A stretch of DNA of 64,000 nt, from the NCBI GenBank assembly GCA_003265435.1, contig NOXC01000010.1, forward strand, positions 62,001 through 126,000, given 5' to 3'. The position numbers and the translations under genes are program-made. The DNA is from Cellvibrionaceae bacterium AOL6. GTDB lineage: Bacteria; Pseudomonadota; Gammaproteobacteria; Pseudomonadales; Cellvibrionaceae. Within the stretch, counting starts at the first letter, position 1, and each line of letters begins with the position of its first letter. Positions 7,997 to 18,271 of the stretch are shown piece after piece. The notes under the pieces were generated by a model. It did no database searches, had not been told where the DNA came from, and saw only the letters and a list, made by a program, of their open reading frames with translations.

Positions 7997-9328
7997 ATGC
8001 AGGCTAAATTTACCGAAGGCTCCATCCTCCGTCATATCTGTACGATGACGGCGGCGTCGACGGTGGGCTTGCTGTCGCTGTTCTTTGTTGACCTTATGGA
8101 CATGTACTGGCTGAGCCTGCTCGGTGAGATCGAGCTCGCTGCGGCCATAGGGTATGCGGGGTCGATCCTATTCTTCACTTTGAGCCTGTGTATCGGTTTG
8201 TCGATCGGCTGTAGCGCGGTGGTGTCGCATGCGATTGGGCGCAGTGATCGCGCGCGGGCCCAGGCACTGGTCGGCAATGTGCTGCTCGTGATTCTGGTGA
8301 TTACCACCCCGGTGATGGCCCTGGTGTTTTTCTCGCTTGAGCTCTGCCTGAGCTGGCTGGGGGCGGATGGGCGCGCGTTCGAGCTGGCGTACAGCTACAT
8401 TCGCATCGTGTTGCCGAGCATGCCGCTGATGGCCCTGGCGATGGCCGCGAGTGGCGTATTGCGTGCGCTCGGCAATGCCAAAGAGGCCATGTACCTGACC
8501 CTGATTGGCGGCATCGTCAACGCAGTGCTCGACCCGATCTTTATCTTCGGCCTGGATTGGGGCATCGAGGGCGCGGCGGTGGCGACGGTGTTGGCGCGCT
8601 TCGCGATGCTGGGGTACGGCGCGGTCTTACTGCTGCGACACGATGTGATTTCGGCGCCTGCCTGGACTGCGCTGTGGTCGGATTTTCGCGTGTATTGCCA
8701 GGTGGCGGTGCCGGCGGTGTTGACCAACCTTGCGACGCCCATCGGGGTGGCCTACGTCACCGCCGTGATGGCGCGCTTCGGTGACAGCGCCGTGGCCGGC
8801 AATGCCATCGTCGGCAAGATACAGCCGCTGGCCTTTGCAGGCTTGTTTGCACTGAGCGGTTCGGTGGGCCCGATTGTGGGGCAAAATCTCGGCGCGGGGC
8901 GGATCGACCGCATCATGGAAACTCTGACCAAGAGTGTGCAGTTTGTGCTGGTGTACTGTGCGGTGGCGTGTGCGCTGCTGCTCTTGCTGACTCAGCCACT
9001 GATCGCGGCATTTCGTGTGGAGGGCGATGCGGCGCTGCTGATTCGCAGTTTCTGCTTTGGTCTGAGCACGATGTTTGTGTTTCAGGGCTTTACGTTTTGC
9101 AGCAATGCTTTTTTCAATAACTTGAAGGTCGCCCACTGGGCAACGGGCATGAACTTCGCCAAAGCGACCCTGTTTACGATCCCTTTTGCGTATTTTGGTG
9201 GGGAACTCGGTGGTCCGGTGGGGGTGTGGGCCGGTGTGTATGTCGGCACCGCGCTGATTGGGCTGGCGGGGCTGTGGCTGGCCCGGTATCGGATACGCCA
9301 CCTCGCGGTCGAGGCGGCGGCTACGTAA
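7997..9328 (+). CDS. MATE family multidrug efflux transporter
   Basis: The 443-residue protein is almost wholly hydrophobic with about twelve membrane segments in two similar halves, as in the MATE exporters that expel cationic drugs in exchange for Na+ or H+. Conserved strings include 'GCSAVVSHAIGRSDRARAQ' in the first half and 'ALSGSVGPIVGQNLGAGRID' in the second, the paired loops typical of the family. It lacks a good ribosome binding site before the ATG at 7997. It converges with bamE, leaving 7 bases between the stops. The substrate cannot be told from sequence. Confidence 0.88.
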   Translation: MQAKFTEGSILRHICTMTAASTVGLLSLFFVDLMDMYWLSLLGEIELAAAIGYAGSILFFTLSLCIGLSIGCSAVVSHAIGRSDRARAQALVGNVLLVILVITTPVMALVFFSLELCLSWLGADGRAFELAYSYIRIVLPSMPLMALAMAASGVLRALGNAKEAMYLTLIGGIVNAVLDPIFIFGLDWGIEGAAVATVLARFAMLGYGAVLLLRHDVISAPAWTALWSDFRVYCQVAVPAVLTNLATPIGVAYVTAVMARFGDSAVAGNAIVGKIQPLAFAGLFALSGSVGPIVGQNLGAGRIDRIMETLTKSVQFVLVYCAVACALLLLLTQPLIAAFRVEGDAALLIRSFCFGLSTMFVFQGFTFCSNAFFNNLKVAHWATGMNFAKATLFTIPFAYFGGELGGPVGVWAGVYVGTALIGLAGLWLARYRIRHLAVEAAAT

Positions 9329-9335
9329 GGTCCGC

Positions 9336-9764
9336 TTAGAACTGGCGCTCGTCGTTCGACTTGAACTTGGCTTCGTCTTTTTTGCGTGTTTTATCGAGCG
9401 CTTCTTCCTGAGTTTCTTCATCGGTGGTCTTGGTCGGCTCATAGTCGCCTTCCCAGCTCGCGAGGCTGTCGCCCTCAAAAAAGACCGTGAAGTGGTATTC
9501 ACGCAGCTCTTTCTCGCCGTGACGCACGTTGAAGTAGTAGTCCCAGCGGTCCGGGTTGAAGGTGTCTTTCACCAGGGGGGTACCCATGACGTAGCGCACT
9601 TGGCGGCGTGTCATGCCGACTTCCAGCTGGTCGACCATCTCCTGTTCCAGATAATTCCCCTGCATGATCTTCAGTCGGTAGACGCCCGGGAATCGCAAGC
9701 TTGAACAGGCGGTCATCGCACCAATTAAGGTCACGATTAGACTGAGAGTGAGTATTTTTTTCAT
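9336..9764 (-). CDS. bamE: outer membrane protein assembly factor BamE (OmlA/SmpA)
   Basis: A 142-residue lipoprotein of the BAM complex that inserts beta-barrel proteins into the outer membrane. The signal peptide MKKILTLSLIVTLIGAMTAC ends in the lipid cysteine. The diagnostic stretch follows: 'FPGVYRLKIMQGNYL' and then 'MVDQLEVGMTRRQVRYVMGTP', 'DRWDYYF' and an acidic/basic C-terminal tail. I take the ATG at 9764; an in-frame start at 9830 would add 22 residues ahead of the signal peptide. It is divergent from fur, the same arrangement as omlA-fur in Pseudomonas, with the control region of both genes between them. Confidence 0.93.
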   Translation of the reverse strand: MKKILTLSLIVTLIGAMTACSSLRFPGVYRLKIMQGNYLEQEMVDQLEVGMTRRQVRYVMGTPLVKDTFNPDRWDYYFNVRHGEKELREYHFTVFFEGDSLASWEGDYEPTKTTDEETQEEALDKTRKKDEAKFKSNDERQF

Positions 9765-9794
9765 TTTGGGGTTTCCGAAATCCAACTGGCCGAC

Positions 9795-9813
9795 GATAAT
9801 ACTGATCTTTATG
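9795..9813. promoter_or_regulatory. candidate Fur box between bamE and fur
   Basis: The 19 bases GATAATACTGATCTTTATG match the classic Fur box GATAATGATAATCATTATC at 14 positions. They lie in the 77-base space between the divergent bamE and fur, 28 bases before the fur ATG. Autoregulation of fur through such a box is known in other gammaproteobacteria, so this is plausible here. Confidence 0.5.
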
Positions 9814-9841
9814 TTAAGTGAGAACCCCACGGAGGTAGCTG

Positions 9842-10249
9842 ATGCCCGCAGAAAGCCAGGAACTACGAAAAGCAGGGCTAAAAGTGACCTTACCCCGCGT
9901 CAAGATTCTGCAGATCCTAGAAGGAAACGAGAATCGCCATATGAGCGCGGAGGATGTCTACAAAGCACTGCTTGAAGCCGGCGAAGACGTCGGTCTGGCA
10001 ACGGTGTATCGCGTTTTGACCCAATTTGAGTCAGCAGGCCTAGTAGAGCGTCACAATTTCGACGGAGGCCACTCCGTTTTTGAGCTCGACCGTGGGGATC
10101 ATCATGATCACATGGTCTGTATAGAAAGCGGAAATGTCATAGAGTTCCACAATGAGGACATCGAGCGTCTTCAGCACGAAATTGCTGAAGAGCATGGCTA
10201 CGAAATTACCGGCCATAGCCTGGTGCTGTACGTTAAGCCCAAAGCTTAA
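9842..10249 (+). CDS. fur: ferric uptake regulator Fur
   Basis: This 135-residue protein is Fur, the Fe2+-sensing repressor of iron uptake genes. The N-terminal winged helix (about 1-84) has 'GLKVTLPRVKILQIL', 'MSAEDVYKALLE' and 'LATVYRVLTQFESAGLV'. The metal-binding and dimerisation half begins with the HHDHM string near residue 88 and ends in 'GHSLVLYV'. In E. coli a CxxC follows the HHDH string; here it reads C-I-E-S, so the second cysteine is missing and none is seen at the C terminus. Pseudomonas Fur also lacks this structural zinc site. Divergent from bamE with a candidate Fur box between; the start has GGAGG eight bases upstream. Confidence 0.96.
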   Translation: MPAESQELRKAGLKVTLPRVKILQILEGNENRHMSAEDVYKALLEAGEDVGLATVYRVLTQFESAGLVERHNFDGGHSVFELDRGDHHDHMVCIESGNVIEFHNEDIERLQHEIAEEHGYEITGHSLVLYVKPKA

Positions 10250-10282
10250 TTACACGGCATTTGCTCGCCGATAGCGCTGTGT

Positions 10283-10304
10283 GGCCCCAAGTGTGTTGGG
10301 GGCC
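10283..10304. terminator. hairpin between convergent fur and srkA
   Basis: GGCCCCAA and TTGGGGGCC pair around a GTGTG loop, with one bulged base, in the 59-base gap between two convergent genes. There is no T run on either side, so it is only a candidate terminator. Confidence 0.4.
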
Positions 10305-10308
10305 GCGC

Positions 10309-11289
10309 TTATGGAAAGAGCTTCAATGTCGGCTCATCGAGCGCAAAGAGCTGTTCTTTGAGCTCCTGAATGTGCTGCGCCCAGTAGCGCTCGGTCTGGA
10401 ACCACGGAAAGGCCAGTGGGAAGGCCGGGTCGTTCCAGCGCTGTGCGAGCCAGCCTGCGTAGTGCATCAAACGCAGCGTGCGCAAGGGCTCGATCAATTG
10501 CAGTTCAGCCAGATCGAAGTCGAAAAACTCCTGATAGCCCTCAATCAACTCCTGCGCCTGTCGTTGGCGCTGATCATTCTCCCCTGAAATCAACATCCAG
10601 AGATCTTGTATGGCGGGCCCGCTTCGGCTGTCGTCGAGGTCGACGATGTACAGGGAGTCAGGCCGCGCGAGGATGTTGCCGGGGTGACAATCGCCGTGCA
10701 GGCGTATACGTCGGTAGTCGCACTGTTCCAGCTTGGGCTGCAGCTTTGCAATCAACTGCCCGCTGATCGCGTCGTAACTGGGTTCAAGGCTGCGCGGCAG
10801 CATGCCGCTGCTCAGCAGAAACTCTCGGCTCGCCACCGCATAGCTTTCGAGCGTGACTTCCGGCCGGTGGGCAAAGCTCTGCGTCGCGCCAACGGCGTGC
10901 AGGCGGCCGAGGTGTTGGCCGAGCGTGAACAGCGTGTCGAGCTGATCGAGTTCCGGCGCATGGCCACCTCTGCGTGGTGACAGGGAAAAGCGGAAGCTTT
11001 GATACTCGAACAGCGTGCGGCCGTCGCGCGCAAGCGGGGGGATAACGGGGATCTCTTGCTCGGCCAGGGCCAGGGCAAAATCGTGCTCTTCCTGAATTTG
11101 CGCGTCCGCCCAGCGACCGGGGCGGTAAAACTTCGCTATCACCGGCTCCGCGTCTTCAATGCCCACCTGATACACCCGGTTTTCATAACTATTGAGCGGG
11201 AAGACGCGCAAGTCGCTCAGATAGCCGAGGCTTTCCACCGCATCGATGACCGTATCAATACTCAGATTTTCAAAGGGGGGAGAACTCAT
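10309..11289 (-). CDS. srkA: stress response serine/threonine protein kinase SrkA (YihE/RdoA)
   Basis: A 326-residue protein kinase-like protein of the APH-fold family. In E. coli SrkA protects against programmed death and links to the Cpx envelope stress response. The N-lobe has 'YENRVYQVGIEDAEPVIAKF' with the ATP-site lysine, the catalytic loop is HGDCHPGNIL and the metal-binding segment is IVDLDDSRSGP, as in the family. Length equals the E. coli protein (328). Here it stands between fur and recN and is transcribed towards fur. In Pseudomonas fur and recN are adjacent without it, so it may be an insertion into this block. Confidence 0.9.
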   Translation of the reverse strand: MSSPPFENLSIDTVIDAVESLGYLSDLRVFPLNSYENRVYQVGIEDAEPVIAKFYRPGRWADAQIQEEHDFALALAEQEIPVIPPLARDGRTLFEYQSFRFSLSPRRGGHAPELDQLDTLFTLGQHLGRLHAVGATQSFAHRPEVTLESYAVASREFLLSSGMLPRSLEPSYDAISGQLIAKLQPKLEQCDYRRIRLHGDCHPGNILARPDSLYIVDLDDSRSGPAIQDLWMLISGENDQRQRQAQELIEGYQEFFDFDLAELQLIEPLRTLRLMHYAGWLAQRWNDPAFPLAFPWFQTERYWAQHIQELKEQLFALDEPTLKLFP

Positions 11290-11360
11290 AGTGCGCCGTT
11301 AGCTGAACAAAACGCGAGTATCGCACAGCCCGGCCCCAACCAAAATAATGGGACGCGAAA

Positions 11361-11377
11361 CCCGCCGCACTGGCGGG
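11361..11377 (-). terminator. hairpin after recN
   Basis: CCCGCC-GCACT-GGCGGG forms a 6-bp GC stem 18 bases past the recN stop. On the minus strand only TTT follows, so it is a weak candidate terminator for recN. Confidence 0.35.
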
Positions 11378-11394
11378 CAGGGCTGCAACGGGGC

Positions 11395-13056
11395 TTACAC
11401 GGTACTGAGCATTTCGCGCGCGTGCGCCAGGCTTTGTTCCGAATCGATCGCACCGCCCATCATGCGGGCAATCTCGAGGACTTTGTCTTCCTGATCGAGG
11501 ACCTGCAGGCTCGACAGAACGGACTTTTTGCTGATGGTTTTCTCTACGCGCAGATGGTGGTGAGCCTTGCTGGCCACTTGCGCCAGGTGCGTGACGCACA
11601 ACACCTGCCCCTGCTCACTGAGCTCCCGCAGCAGCAGGCCGACGACATCCCCGGTCGTGCCACCAATGCCGACATCGACCTCATCGAAAATCAGCGTGGG
11701 GATGGTGGATGTCTGAGCCGTGACAACTTGGATGGCGAGGCTGATTCGAGACAGTTCGCCGCCGGAAGCAATCTTCGCGAGCGGTTTTGCGGGCTGGCCG
11801 GGGGTGGTGGAAATCAGAAATTGCACCTGCTCATTGCCGCTTGCGGAGGGCTCGCCGGACAGCGGCGCCAAGGCCACTTCGAAACGCGCATGCTGCATCG
11901 CGAGCTGCCCGAGTTTTTCATTGATGTGCTTGCTGAGCTTTTTGGCGGTCTTGGCGCGCGCCGTGCTGAGTGCATCGGCATCGCGCCGGAAGGCGGTCTC
12001 GTGTTCGTGTAAGGCCTGTTCCAGGGTTTCGATCTGCGCGTCGCCGCTCTGTAGTTGTTCCAGCTCTGCGCTGAGCTGTTGCTGCAGTTTATGCAGCGCT
12101 TCCGGCGCGACGCGATGTTTACGCGCGATGTCATACACGGCGCTCAAGCGTTCTTCGATTTCGGGCAGGCGGGAGGGATCGAGACTGTCGTCATCAAGGC
12201 TGCGCTCAAGGTCACTCTGCGCTTCCTGAACATTGATCAGCGCCTGTTCAAACAGGTTGCCGACGTTATCGAGTGCGGGGTTACCGTGATCGCAGGCGTG
12301 CAGAAGTCGCAGCGCACTGTTCAATTGATGCACCAGGCCCTGATCGTCGTCATTACAAAGGTCGACGAGTTGCTGGCTGTTCTGTTGTACCTGTTCCAGG
12401 TTGGCGAGCTGCTTCTGTTCTTGCTCCAGCGCTTCGACTTCGCCTTCCTGTAGCTCAAGCAGGGCGAGTTCTTCAACCTGGTAGCTCAGTAACTGAAACC
12501 GCGCGTTGAGTTCTTCGCTCTGGTTCTGAAGGTACTGCAGCTTTTCGCGTGTGCTGTGCCAGTGGTAGTAGTGGCGTTTGACTTCGCGGGCGAGGGGGCG
12601 CAGTTGACCGAAGGCATCGAGCAGGCGTTGATGCGTGGCGGTTTTGAGCAGGCTTTGGTGTTCGTGCTGCCCGTGGATGTCGACCAGCATGTCGCCAATC
12701 GCCTTGAGCTGTTGGAGCGTGACCGCCTGGCCGTTGACGAAGGCACGAGAGCGGCCTTCGCGCGTCACCACGCGACGCAGAAGACATTCTCCTTCTTCAT
12801 CGAGTGCATGTTCTTCAAGCCATTTGCTGACATAGGGCAGTTTGCTGATATTGAAGCCCGCCTGAATGTCCGCGCGTTCGGCACCGGCCCGCACTTTATC
12901 GGCATCGGCGCGGTCACCGAGGACCAGCCCCAGCGCGTCGAGCAATATGGATTTGCCCGCGCCGGTTTCCCCGGTCAATACCGTCAGCCCGCCAGCGAGC
13001 TCGAGATCAAGTTGATCGACAAGGGTGAAATTCGAAATTTGCAGATGCGTCAGCAT
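11395..13056 (-). CDS. recN: DNA repair protein RecN
   Basis: The 553-residue protein is RecN, an SMC-like ATPase that acts early in double-strand break repair. The N terminus 'MLTHLQISNFTLVDQLDLEL' is followed by Walker A GETGAGKSILLDALG (about 30-45). The middle is a long coiled coil rich in L, E and Q, and the C-terminal half carries the ABC signature 'SGGELSRISLAIQVV' and the Walker B 'PTLIFDEVDVGIGG'. Length matches E. coli RecN (553). A perfect LexA box lies 24 bases before the ATG (13080-13095), so it should be an SOS gene. It is divergent from grpE. Confidence 0.97.
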   Translation of the reverse strand: MLTHLQISNFTLVDQLDLELAGGLTVLTGETGAGKSILLDALGLVLGDRADADKVRAGAERADIQAGFNISKLPYVSKWLEEHALDEEGECLLRRVVTREGRSRAFVNGQAVTLQQLKAIGDMLVDIHGQHEHQSLLKTATHQRLLDAFGQLRPLAREVKRHYYHWHSTREKLQYLQNQSEELNARFQLLSYQVEELALLELQEGEVEALEQEQKQLANLEQVQQNSQQLVDLCNDDDQGLVHQLNSALRLLHACDHGNPALDNVGNLFEQALINVQEAQSDLERSLDDDSLDPSRLPEIEERLSAVYDIARKHRVAPEALHKLQQQLSAELEQLQSGDAQIETLEQALHEHETAFRRDADALSTARAKTAKKLSKHINEKLGQLAMQHARFEVALAPLSGEPSASGNEQVQFLISTTPGQPAKPLAKIASGGELSRISLAIQVVTAQTSTIPTLIFDEVDVGIGGTTGDVVGLLLRELSEQGQVLCVTHLAQVASKAHHHLRVEKTISKKSVLSSLQVLDQEDKVLEIARMMGGAIDSEQSLAHAREMLSTV

Positions 13057-13079
13057 GGGGTGCTCCGCCAGATGAACAT

Positions 13080-13095
13080 CTGTCTATTTATACAG
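13080..13095 (-). promoter_or_regulatory. LexA (SOS) box of recN
   Basis: CTGTCTATTTATACAG is a perfect CTGT-N8-ACAG site with an AT-rich centre, the gammaproteobacterial SOS box. It lies 24 bases before the recN start codon, where bound LexA would block the recN promoter. Confidence 0.88.
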
Positions 13096-13144
13096 TAGTC
13101 CGTATGGAATTGCCACTGTCTTGATAGGGATCTTCATCCTGTTA

Positions 13145-13173
13145 CTTGAATCCCTGTCAGGTGGCCCCATATA
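13145..13173 (+). promoter_or_regulatory. sigma-32-type heat-shock promoter of grpE
   Basis: CTTGAAT at 13145 (consensus CTTGAAA) and CCCCATATA at 13165 (consensus CCCCATNT) are 13 bases apart. They lie 45 bases before the grpE start, a good match to the heat-shock sigma factor RpoH promoter. Confidence 0.78.
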
Positions 13174-13217
13174 CGGCGCACACCTTTGCAATATCTCAAT
13201 TAACAGCGGAGTGAGAC

Positions 13218-13790
13218 GTGAGCGACGAGCAGAAAGAGGCGCAGATTGACGAAGCCCTTGAAGACGATCAGGTGAGTCTGGATAGCCAGGATGCCAGTGA
13301 GGCCGACGCAGGCGAGCAGAACGATCTGAGTGCACGAGTGGCCGAGCTTGAAGAGGCCCTGACAACGGCGAAGGAGCAGGCCCTGCGCGCTGCTGCGGAA
13401 GCCCAGAATGTGCGCCGTCGCGCAGAGCAGGATGTGGAGAAAGCGCACAAGTTTGGTCTTGAGCGATTTGTAAACGACCTGCTGCCCATCGTCGACAATC
13501 TCGAGCGCGCGCTCGAAGCCGGCAATGCGGAAGGGGCCGACCCGAAAGCACTGAATGAAGGCGTTGAGCTCACGCTGAAAACCTTTATTGATGCCTTGAA
13601 ATCGAACAAAGTGGAGGTGGTTCCTGCGGAAGGTTCGCCCTTTGATCCACAGGTGCATCAGGCCATTTCGGCGATTGAGAATGCCGATGTTGAGCCCAAC
13701 ACCGTGCTGAATGTTGTACAGAAGGGCTACACCCTGCACGGTCGCCTGGTGCGACCCGCGATGGTGGTGGTCTCTAAAGCGGCAGGCTAA
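13218..13790 (+). CDS. grpE: nucleotide exchange factor GrpE
   Basis: The 190-residue GrpE is the ADP release factor of DnaK. An acidic N-terminal tail (1-60) leads into a long helix with 'LAARVAELEEALTTAKEQALR' type heptads. The conserved core follows: 'RAEQDVEKAHKFGLERFVNDLLPIVDNLERAL', with the C-terminal beta domain ending 'VVQKGYTLHGRLVRPAMVVVSK'. The GTG at 13218 has GGAG upstream. It is first of the grpE-dnaK-dnaJ group, with its own heat-shock promoter, and dnaK follows 116 bases later with another. Confidence 0.97.
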   Translation: MSDEQKEAQIDEALEDDQVSLDSQDASEADAGEQNDLSARVAELEEALTTAKEQALRAAAEAQNVRRRAEQDVEKAHKFGLERFVNDLLPIVDNLERALEAGNAEGADPKALNEGVELTLKTFIDALKSNKVEVVPAEGSPFDPQVHQAISAIENADVEPNTVLNVVQKGYTLHGRLVRPAMVVVSKAAG

Positions 13791-13794
13791 GCCA

Positions 13795-13823
13795 CTTGAA
13801 ATGCCGCAAGGCGTTCACATATT
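13795..13823 (+). promoter_or_regulatory. sigma-32-type promoter of dnaK
   Basis: CTTGAAA at 13795 is a perfect -35 of the heat-shock type. CACATATT at 13816, 14 bases further, resembles CCCCATNT with two changes. It lies just after the grpE stop and 84 bases before dnaK. Confidence 0.6.
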
Positions 13824-13906
13824 AGAAGCAACAGCGGCCACCGGGCCGGAACAAGATTAACGCGGAGAGCACGTAGCTTTCCGACAGAAAACTGGAGATC
13901 CTTTTC

Positions 13907-15835
13907 ATGGGTAAAATTATCGGAATCGACTTGGGTACGACCAACTCCTGCGTATCCATTCTCGAAGGCGAAAAAGCCAAAGTTATCGAAAATGCGGAAG
14001 GCGACCGCACCACGCCTTCCATCGTCGCCTTCACCGAAGACGGTGAAGTTCTGGTGGGTCAAAGCGCCAAGCGTCAGGCTGTAACGAACCCGACGAACAC
14101 CTTGTTCGCGGTTAAGCGTCTGATCGGCCGTAAGTTCAAAGACGATGTTGTGCAAAAAGACATCTCCATGGTGCCTTACAAAATCGTCAGCGCCGACAAC
14201 GGCGACGCCTGGGTAGAAGTGAAAGGCGACCGCAAAGCGCCCCCGCAGATTTCGGCGGAAGTGTTGAAGAAAATGAAGAAAACCGCAGAAGACTACCTCG
14301 GTGAAAAAGTCACTGAGGCGGTGATCACTGTCCCTGCGTACTTCAACGATTCCCAGCGTCAGGCGACGAAAGACGCCGGTAAAATCGCGGGTCTCGAAGT
14401 AAAGCGTATTATCAACGAGCCGACGGCAGCAGCACTGGCCTACGGTATGGACAAAGCCAAAGGCGATCGCACCATTGCGGTGTATGACCTCGGTGGTGGT
14501 ACCTTCGATATTTCGATTATCGAAATTGCTGACGTGGACGGCGAGCACCAGTTTGAAGTGCTGTCGACCAACGGTGACACCTTCCTCGGTGGTGAAGACT
14601 TTGATTTGCGCCTGATCGAATACTTGGCGAACGAGTTCAAACAGTCCAACGGCATCGATCTGCATAACGATCCTCTGGCCCTGCAGCGTCTGAAAGAAGC
14701 CGCAGAAAAAGCCAAGATCGAGCTGTCTTCGAGCCAGCAGACCGAAGTGAACCTGCCGTACATCACAGCCGACGCGACCGGGCCCAAGCACTTGGTGGTG
14801 AAATTGACCCGTGCGAAGCTCGAATCGCTGGTGGAAGATCTGGTTAAGCGTTCGCTCGACCCATTGAAGATTGCATTGCAGGATGCCGACCTGTCCGTCA
14901 GCGAAATTGATGACGTGATTCTGGTGGGTGGTCAGACGCGTATGCCATTGGTTCAGCAAAAAGTGGCTGAGTTCTTTGGTAAAGAGCCCCGTAAAGACGT
15001 CAACCCGGACGAAGCTGTCGCGATGGGTGCGGCGATTCAAGGTGCGGTACTGTCGGGCGACGTGAAAGACGTATTGCTGCTGGACGTGACTCCGCTGACC
15101 CTGGGTATCGAAACCATGGGTGGCGTGGCCACACCACTGATCGAGAAAAACACCACGATTCCTACTAAGAAGTCACAGGTGTTCTCAACAGCGGACGACA
15201 ACCAAACGGCGGTGACCATTCACGTGGTTCAGGGTGAGCGTAAGCAGGCTGCCGGGAATAAATCTCTGGGTCGCTTCGACCTGGCGGACATTCCTCCCGC
15301 ACCGCGTGGCATGCCACAAATTGAAGTGACTTTCGATATCGACGCAAACGGTATTCTGAATGTGTCGGCGAAAGACAAAGCAACAGGAAAAGAGCAGAGC
15401 ATTGTCATCAAGGCGTCCTCTGGTCTGAGTGATGATGAAATCGACAACATGGTGAAGGATGCCGAAGCGAACGCGGAAGCGGATCGCAAGTTCGAAGAAA
15501 TCGTCACAGCGCGCAACACGCTCGAAGGACTGATTCATGCAACGAAGAAAACTCTTGAAGAAGCGGGTGATAAAGCTTCAGCAGAGGAGAAATCCGCCAT
15601 TGAGGCAGCCCTCAAGCAAGCTGAGGAAGCCGTCAAAGGAGATGATAAGGAAGCGATTGAGGCGGCGACTAAAGCACTGACGGATGCCTCTGGCAGCCTG
15701 GCTCAGAAGATGTACGCCGAGCAGGCCAATGCAGCGGGCGGCGACGCGGCGGATCAAGCTGAGAGCGCGGGTGCCAAAGCCGATGATGACGGTGTTGTTG
15801 ACGCTGAATTTGAAGAAGTGAAAGAAGACAAGTAA
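13907..15835 (+). CDS. dnaK: chaperone DnaK (Hsp70)
   Basis: The 642-residue Hsp70 binds exposed hydrophobic segments of unfolded proteins and is driven by ATP, working with DnaJ and GrpE. The nucleotide-binding domain has [13 protein letters not shown] at the start, '[13 protein letters not shown]' and '[14 protein letters not shown]'. The substrate domain follows after '[17 protein letters not shown]'. The tail is acidic and ends [11 protein letters not shown], the standard form. GGAG precedes the ATG. The gene is followed by two strong hairpins before dnaJ. Confidence 0.99.
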   Translation: MGKIIGIDLGTTNSCVSILEGEKAKVIENAEGDRTTPSIVAFTEDGEVLVGQSAKRQAVTNPTNTLFAVKRLIGRKFKDDVVQKDISMVPYKIVSADNGDAWVEVKGDRKAPPQISAEVLKKMKKTAEDYLGEKVTEAVITVPAYFNDSQRQATKDAGKIAGLEVKRIINEPTAAALAYGMDKAKGDRTIAVYDLGGGTFDISIIEIADVDGEHQFEVLSTNGDTFLGGEDFDLRLIEYLANEFKQSNGIDLHNDPLALQRLKEAAEKAKIELSSSQQTEVNLPYITADATGPKHLVVKLTRAKLESLVEDLVKRSLDPLKIALQDADLSVSEIDDVILVGGQTRMPLVQQKVAEFFGKEPRKDVNPDEAVAMGAAIQGAVLSGDVKDVLLLDVTPLTLGIETMGGVATPLIEKNTTIPTKKSQVFSTADDNQTAVTIHVVQGERKQAAGNKSLGRFDLADIPPAPRGMPQIEVTFDIDANGILNVSAKDKATGKEQSIVIKASSGLSDDEIDNMVKDAEANAEADRKFEEIVTARNTLEGLIHATKKTLEEAGDKASAEEKSAIEAALKQAEEAVKGDDKEAIEAATKALTDASGSLAQKMYAEQANAAGGDAADQAESAGAKADDDGVVDAEFEEVKEDK

Positions 15836-15845
15836 TGTCCGCTCC

Positions 15846-15870
15846 GCCGCCGGAATACGTTTCCGGCGGC
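15846..15870 (+). terminator. hairpin between dnaK and dnaJ
   Basis: GCCGCCGGAA and TTCCGGCGGC form a perfect 10-bp stem with a 5-base loop, directly after dnaK. No T run follows, so it may protect or stabilise the dnaK message or cause a pause rather than end transcription. Confidence 0.6.
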
Positions 15871-15904
15871 AGATTATCTGGCGATGACATCGCCTGTTGA
15901 TACG

Positions 15905-15936
15905 AACGCGGGGCTTGCTCCGCGTTTGTTGTGTTT
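15905..15936 (+). terminator. second hairpin with T-rich tail before dnaJ
   Basis: AACGCGG and CCGCGTT pair around an 8-base loop (15905-15926), followed by TTGTTGTGTTT. It lies 28 bases before the dnaJ start and could act as an attenuator lowering dnaJ expression relative to dnaK. Confidence 0.55.
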
Positions 15937-15963
15937 AGCCACCGTGTAAAAAATGTAACGACT

Positions 15964-17906
<1,943 letters not shown>

Positions 17907-17932
17907 ACCTGTCGTTCACGGCCACGAAGTCG

Positions 17933-17962
17933 TGGACAAGCTAGGGCGAACTCGCATACAAT
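17933..17962 (+). promoter_or_regulatory. candidate promoter and operator of carAB
   Basis: TGGACA (one change from TTGACA) and TACAAT are 18 bases apart, about 310 bases before the carA start. A 7-bp inverted repeat, GGGCGAA...TTCGCCC (17944-17968), spans the -10 region and could be an operator. Confidence 0.45.
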
Positions 17963-18046
17963 TCGCCCCCAGCCAAGGCGCACGCAGCCTTCGTCTTTTC
18001 GCAGTCTGAAACCGAGTTTCAATTGCGGGAGACACCCCAGGAATTC

Positions 18047-18081
18047 AAAGCGAGGTGGAGTTGTCTTCATCTCGCTTTTTT
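18047..18081 (+). terminator. intrinsic terminator or attenuator in the carA leader
   Basis: AAAGCGAG and CTCGCTTT pair around a 16-base loop, followed by a T run ending at 18081. It lies about 85 bases after the candidate carA promoter and about 190 before the start, so it fits an attenuator in a long leader. It could equally end dapB transcripts. Confidence 0.55.
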
Positions 18082-18271
18082 GCAACTGTCGAACGTCATC
18101 TGCACCTGCTTATGCAGCTACTATTGCGCAGAACGTGCTTGAACCGGAGAGATGAGTCCCCTTCAGGGTCTCTTTGAATCCCGTCACTTAAGCGCGGCTC
18201 TTTCGTTCGGCCTGAAGCTTGTGCCCGGCTCATTGGCAATCAAATTCAGATATAGCGCGGAGGATGCATAC

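Noticed and set aside
18152-18271. A 40-residue N-terminal extension of CarA
   Set aside because: The added residues have no counterpart in CarA and the TTG at 18272 has a strong GGAGG at the correct distance.
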